NCBI GenBank assembly: GCA_902495595.1
Contig: CABUXV010000004.1
Coordinates: 27,661-91,660 of the forward strand
DNA: 64,000 bases
Direction of reading: 5' to 3'
DNA from: an uncultured Eubacterium sp.
GTDB taxonomy: Bacteria > Bacillota > Clostridia > Peptostreptococcales > Anaerovoracaceae
Position 1 is the first letter of the stretch, and the number at the start of each line of letters is the position of its first letter. The translations under genes were made by a program, and so were the position numbers. The notes under the pieces are model-generated. The model saw only the letters and a program-made list of their open reading frames with translations. It ran no database searches and was not told the DNA's origin. Positions 61,351-64,000 of the stretch are shown one piece after another.

Positions 61351-61380
61351 AACTATCTCCGTAATCTCCTTATACATTCA

Positions 61381-61404
61381 ATAAGCGACATTCCTGTCGC
61401 TTAT
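61381..61404. promoter_or_regulatory. Perfect hairpin in the carAB leader
   Basis: Arms ATAAGCGACA (61381-61390) and TGTCGCTTAT (61395-61404) with a TTCC loop, about 30 nt upstream of carA. No T-run follows on the minus strand, so it is not a simple terminator; it could be an operator or mRNA stabiliser. Confidence 0.6.
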
Positions 61405-61446
61405 AAATAATTATACATTGCTGCAAATGTTTATGCAAGCCTTTAG

Positions 61447-61929
61447 TTAAGTTTTCTGCTTTTCTTTTACAGTATCAACATTCATATATACCGATGCACC
61501 TGTTGCAAGCAGCTTACCTGTATTTTTGCTATACGCTTCACAAGTCAAATGACTTATCCGTCTTCCTGCTGCAATGGCTTTAGCTGTTACCATCATTTTA
61601 TCACCCACCTGTACAGGACGTATAAATTTAACATCAAGACTTATTGTAGGAGTAAAATTTTTTCCCGCATAAAATCTCGCAAGAGCAGCAACGGTTATAT
61701 CAAAAGCAGTGCATATTATTCCTCCGTGCAGATGTCCTATTCTGTTAGCTTGCCACGGCTGAACGGGAAATGCAAAAGTCAGGGTTTTGTTTTCAAAAGA
61801 GCAGCCTGCATTTTCCGGCTTCATCATACCATTTATAAGGTCTTTTTGCTCTTCATTATTCTCATAAATGGTATTTTGAACATGAGCTTCCAGTTTGACC
61901 TGTCCCGACTGACTATCAAAATCCAACAA
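61447..61929 (-). CDS. PaaI-family thioesterase (hotdog fold)
   Basis: A 160-residue protein with the hotdog signature IGHLHGGIICTAFDITVAAL, in which HGG and the Asp form the CoA-thioesterase active site, and TISLDVKFIRPVQVGD. It hydrolyses acyl-CoA esters; substrate not predictable. Upstream of carAB on the same strand, with no evident shared function. Confidence 0.88.
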   Translation of the reverse strand: MLDFDSQSGQVKLEAHVQNTIYENNEEQKDLINGMMKPENAGCSFENKTLTFAFPVQPWQANRIGHLHGGIICTAFDITVAALARFYAGKNFTPTISLDVKFIRPVQVGDKMMVTAKAIAAGRRISHLTCEAYSKNTGKLLATGASVYMNVDTVKEKQKT

Positions 61930-62058
61930 TCATGCACCTCCTTAAAAATTTCTCGTCATTTATAATACTACAGCTTAGATAAACAATCAAATAGAATCGT
62001 CTAAATCAACTCCATTATTTTTAAAAACATATTGCCCTGCAATACGCAAAATTAAAGC

Positions 62059-62100
62059 AAAACTCCGCACATCATCACAATTATGATTTTGCGGAGTTTT
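62059..62100 (-). terminator. Intrinsic terminator after the nitroreductase gene
   Basis: Arms AAAACTCCGCA (62059-62069) and TGCGGAGTTTT (62090-62100), 20-nt loop with a further internal stem; about 15 nt past the stop. Confidence 0.88.
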
Positions 62101-62115
62101 ATTATCAATTACAAA

Positions 62116-62643
62116 TTATCTATCTGCGTATATTATACGCCCTTCTCTTCTTTCTTTTGGCTCAGGCAGTTCACAGTCCGCATAACCTAAAGAGAGTGCT
62201 CCTACGCCTGCAAAATTATCATCAACGCCCCATTTTTTCATTAGAGCCTTGCCTTCTTCCGTCTCGAACATTTCTCTTTCCCTGTGAATCCACCTGGATG
62301 CAAGACCTATTGAATGAGCTGCCAGCATCATTGTGTCAAGCACGCAGCTTGCGTCTTCGATATATGTGTTCCTGTCAGTCGGCGCAAATACCAGGATAAC
62401 TGTAGGCGCGCCATAATAAGGATTTGATGATGCATTCATAACCTCAGCATTCATCTTGACTATCTTGTCCATAGTATCCCGATCCTGCACAACTACCATT
62501 ACCGGACTTTGAAGCCCTCTTCCGGATGGCGCATAAAGTCCTGCCTCAAGTACAGTATTAAGTTCCTCATCTTTTATCTGCTCATTTTTATATTGTTTTA
62601 TAGATCTTCTCGTTATAATATTTTTTAAAACTTCATTAGTCAT
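62116..62643 (-). CDS. Nitroreductase-family flavoprotein
   Basis: A 175-residue FMN protein: ITRRSIKQYKNEQI at the N-terminus (phosphate-binding Arg pair), APSGRGLQSP (FMN loop) and GALSLGYADCELPEPKERR at the C-terminus. It reduces nitro compounds, quinones or other electrophiles with NAD(P)H. Dimeric and cytoplasmic in the family. Confidence 0.92.
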   Translation of the reverse strand: MTNEVLKNIITRRSIKQYKNEQIKDEELNTVLEAGLYAPSGRGLQSPVMVVVQDRDTMDKIVKMNAEVMNASSNPYYGAPTVILVFAPTDRNTYIEDASCVLDTMMLAAHSIGLASRWIHREREMFETEEGKALMKKWGVDDNFAGVGALSLGYADCELPEPKERREGRIIYADR

Positions 62644-62729
62644 CTATACTATTCTCCTTTCAGTTTTTAATATAGCTTTATTTTAATCCCGAAAACATAC
62701 TGATGTCAAATAAGATAAATACAGTATAT

Positions 62730-63509
62730 TTATTTTTGCTCAAAATAAAAATTCAAAGCCAAATCAGCCACTTTGTCAGGTGAAGATAAATCTGTACATA
62801 TCGAATGATTTTCACCTTTCATTATATTTATCTTAAACCCGAACTTCTGCGCAAACCCTTTGGCTGCATCCACAGGAACAACCATATCACAGCTTCCATG
62901 CACGAGTTCTATATCGGTTCTGCCATATTTCTCATTATCAAATATCTTAAACAAATCATTCTGCTGTAAATCTTCTAAAAACCCTCTCGGGATTTTAATT
63001 CTGTCACCAAGTCCCAAATCAGGTTCAATATAACCTTTCTCATCAAGCTCAGCCATAATTTCAGCATCAGGCTCTGCTCCCTCAGGTCCCAGTACAAGCT
63101 CCGGCATGATTACTGCGGCAGACCTGAAAAATGCCTTTCGCCCCTTATGTTTTTTTGTACTGATATAAAGACCTGTGATATATGCTCCGAAACTTGAAGC
63201 GAAATAAAAAATTTCAGCATCAGGATAATTAACGGAAACATATTCTTCAACACACGCAAGGCTTTGCTTGCAGCTTTCTATCCTGAGAAGCTCATCTCTA
63301 GCCTCTTCTTTTCCATGAGCAGGCTGGTCATATGTCACAACGCCAACACCGCATCCCGGAAATCTCCGAAATAAAAGCTCTGCTGTTGCACAGCTCTTAC
63401 TGCTGGTGAATCCATGAACCATTATAACCACTGCTTTAGGATTCTCGGGTACTTCCGACAAACACGGAATTATTTTCTTATTATCTTTTACTAACTTAAA
63501 TTTTTTCAT
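62730..63509 (-). CDS. Alpha/beta hydrolase
   Basis: A 259-residue serine hydrolase: oxyanion-hole region VVIMVHGFTSSKS, nucleophile elbow in YFASSFGAYITGLYI (Ser within SSFGA), later GSCDMVVPVD (catalytic Asp) and GENHSICTD (catalytic His). No signal peptide. Esterase or lysophospholipase-like; substrate unknown. ATG 63509 is used; the TTG upstream overlaps the GAAGGAAG site. Confidence 0.88.
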   Translation of the reverse strand: MKKFKLVKDNKKIIPCLSEVPENPKAVVIMVHGFTSSKSCATAELLFRRFPGCGVGVVTYDQPAHGKEEARDELLRIESCKQSLACVEEYVSVNYPDAEIFYFASSFGAYITGLYISTKKHKGRKAFFRSAAVIMPELVLGPEGAEPDAEIMAELDEKGYIEPDLGLGDRIKIPRGFLEDLQQNDLFKIFDNEKYGRTDIELVHGSCDMVVPVDAAKGFAQKFGFKINIMKGENHSICTDLSSPDKVADLALNFYFEQK

Positions 63510-63924
63510 ATTTATATAAACTTCCTTCAACTTTTACTATAACTTCTTTAAAAATATTAACATCTATACAATTCACATGTCAATCTACGCATAATAGATA
63601 TAAGATTTCTGACAAAGCATCAAATTTACTGTTTATCTGTTACAAAAAATCATATCAAAACTTAAATTCTGAAAAAATAGTGTTTTTACAGGTGATATTC
63701 AGAATTTTTAACATTATGTAAACCTGCTGTTGCTAATTAAAACAAATTAATCAATATATTTCTTATATTACAGCAATTAAGTTAAAACTAATATCCCGAA
63801 TTAAAAAATATTGATTATCATTAAGCTATAATTTTCTTCATCCGCTATATTTAAAGACTATTTTCTGAAAATACTTCTCTAAAACAAGACTTTTTCAGAA
63901 AATTTTAGTTTACATAAAACCAAC
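63510..63924. other. AT-rich intergenic region with inverted repeats
   Basis: About 415 nt with no ORF of coding character. It contains the inverted repeats AAATTCTGAA (63664-63673) / TTCAGAATTT (63698-63707), and a similar pair around 63852-63902 (TTTTCTGAAAA / TTTTTCAGAAAA). The CTGAAAA word recurs in both pairs. Function unknown. Confidence 0.5.
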
Positions 63925-64000
63925 GAAATAGAAATAGAAATAGAAATAGAAATAGAAATAGAAATAGAAATAGAAATAGAAATAGAAATAGAAATAGAAA
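63925..64000. repeat. Perfect (GAAATA)n hexanucleotide array running off the window
   Basis: Twelve complete perfect copies of GAAATA plus four bases reach the last base of the window, so the true length is unknown. If read in frame it would give alternating residues such as Glu-Ile, but no start precedes it. Confidence 0.97.

Overview
The window looks like chromosome of a low-GC, endospore-forming anaerobe of the Clostridia (Bacillota). Support comes from AT-rich intergenic DNA, strong AGGAGG-type ribosome binding sites, germination genes (SpoVAF/GerA type, CwlJ, GerQ-like), a spore-cortex PdaA-type deacetylase, the dnaE-pfkA gene pair and the ACT/PFL (UPF0237/UPF0210) pair. Genus is not determined; an Anaerovoracaceae/Peptostreptococcales-like relative is only a guess.

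Layout. 1-16.9 kb is core genome: end of DNA polymerase IV, pfkA-dnaE, an L,D-transpeptidase, the germination set spoVAF-like/cwlJ/gerQ-like, pyruvate carboxylase, an MscS channel, TypA/BipA and an amidase-fold protein. 17.1-34.0 kb is a phage-derived element, all on the minus strand apart from its immunity genes. An Xre repressor and an ImmA-like metallopeptidase read rightward. A 46-aa gene, a terminator and a sigma-like activator read leftward. A 360-nt structured leader and a tail gene set follow: tail tube, G/GT chaperones with a -1 frameshift site, tape measure, distal tail protein, Tal-like protein, collar fibre, holin; an amidase sits inside the set. Capsid, portal, terminase, protease and integrase are absent, so the locus reads as a non-contractile (F-type) phage-tail-like particle, a candidate tailocin, or a tail-only prophage relic. 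Between the amidase and the tape measure lie three AT-rich paralogous genes, bracketed by intrinsic terminators, with a near-identical central domain and divergent ends. I do not recognise the family; this is the least explained part of the window.

34-51 kb returns to core genome: methyltransferase, AzlCD, Ung, DUF6873-like protein, two polysaccharide deacetylases, a radical SAM protein, ACT/PFL pair, a Cys-rich miniprotein, TcdA, a CsoR-controlled copper operon in which a CopZ domain is fused to CopA and preceded by its own internal start, a YeiH-type exporter, ExoA, PgeF and a tyrosine phosphatase. 51.2-56.9 kb is an AT-rich accessory stretch: a frameshifted gene of unknown function, an autoinhibited Fic protein with a palindromic operator, a HAD phosphatase, a CPBP protease and a CAT-fold acetyltransferase. 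57-63.5 kb holds carAB, a PaaI-type thioesterase, a nitroreductase and an alpha/beta hydrolase. The window ends inside a perfect hexanucleotide tandem array.

How it fits together: in the tail element the repressor/ImmA pair probably holds divergent promoters that carry four CAC-N5-GTG sites. Release would express the sigma-like activator, which drives tail genes, amidase and holin for assembly and lysis. Several hairpin terminators inside the tail operon suggest readthrough or antitermination control. All functional statements are from sequence reading and family knowledge; nothing was searched or computed.
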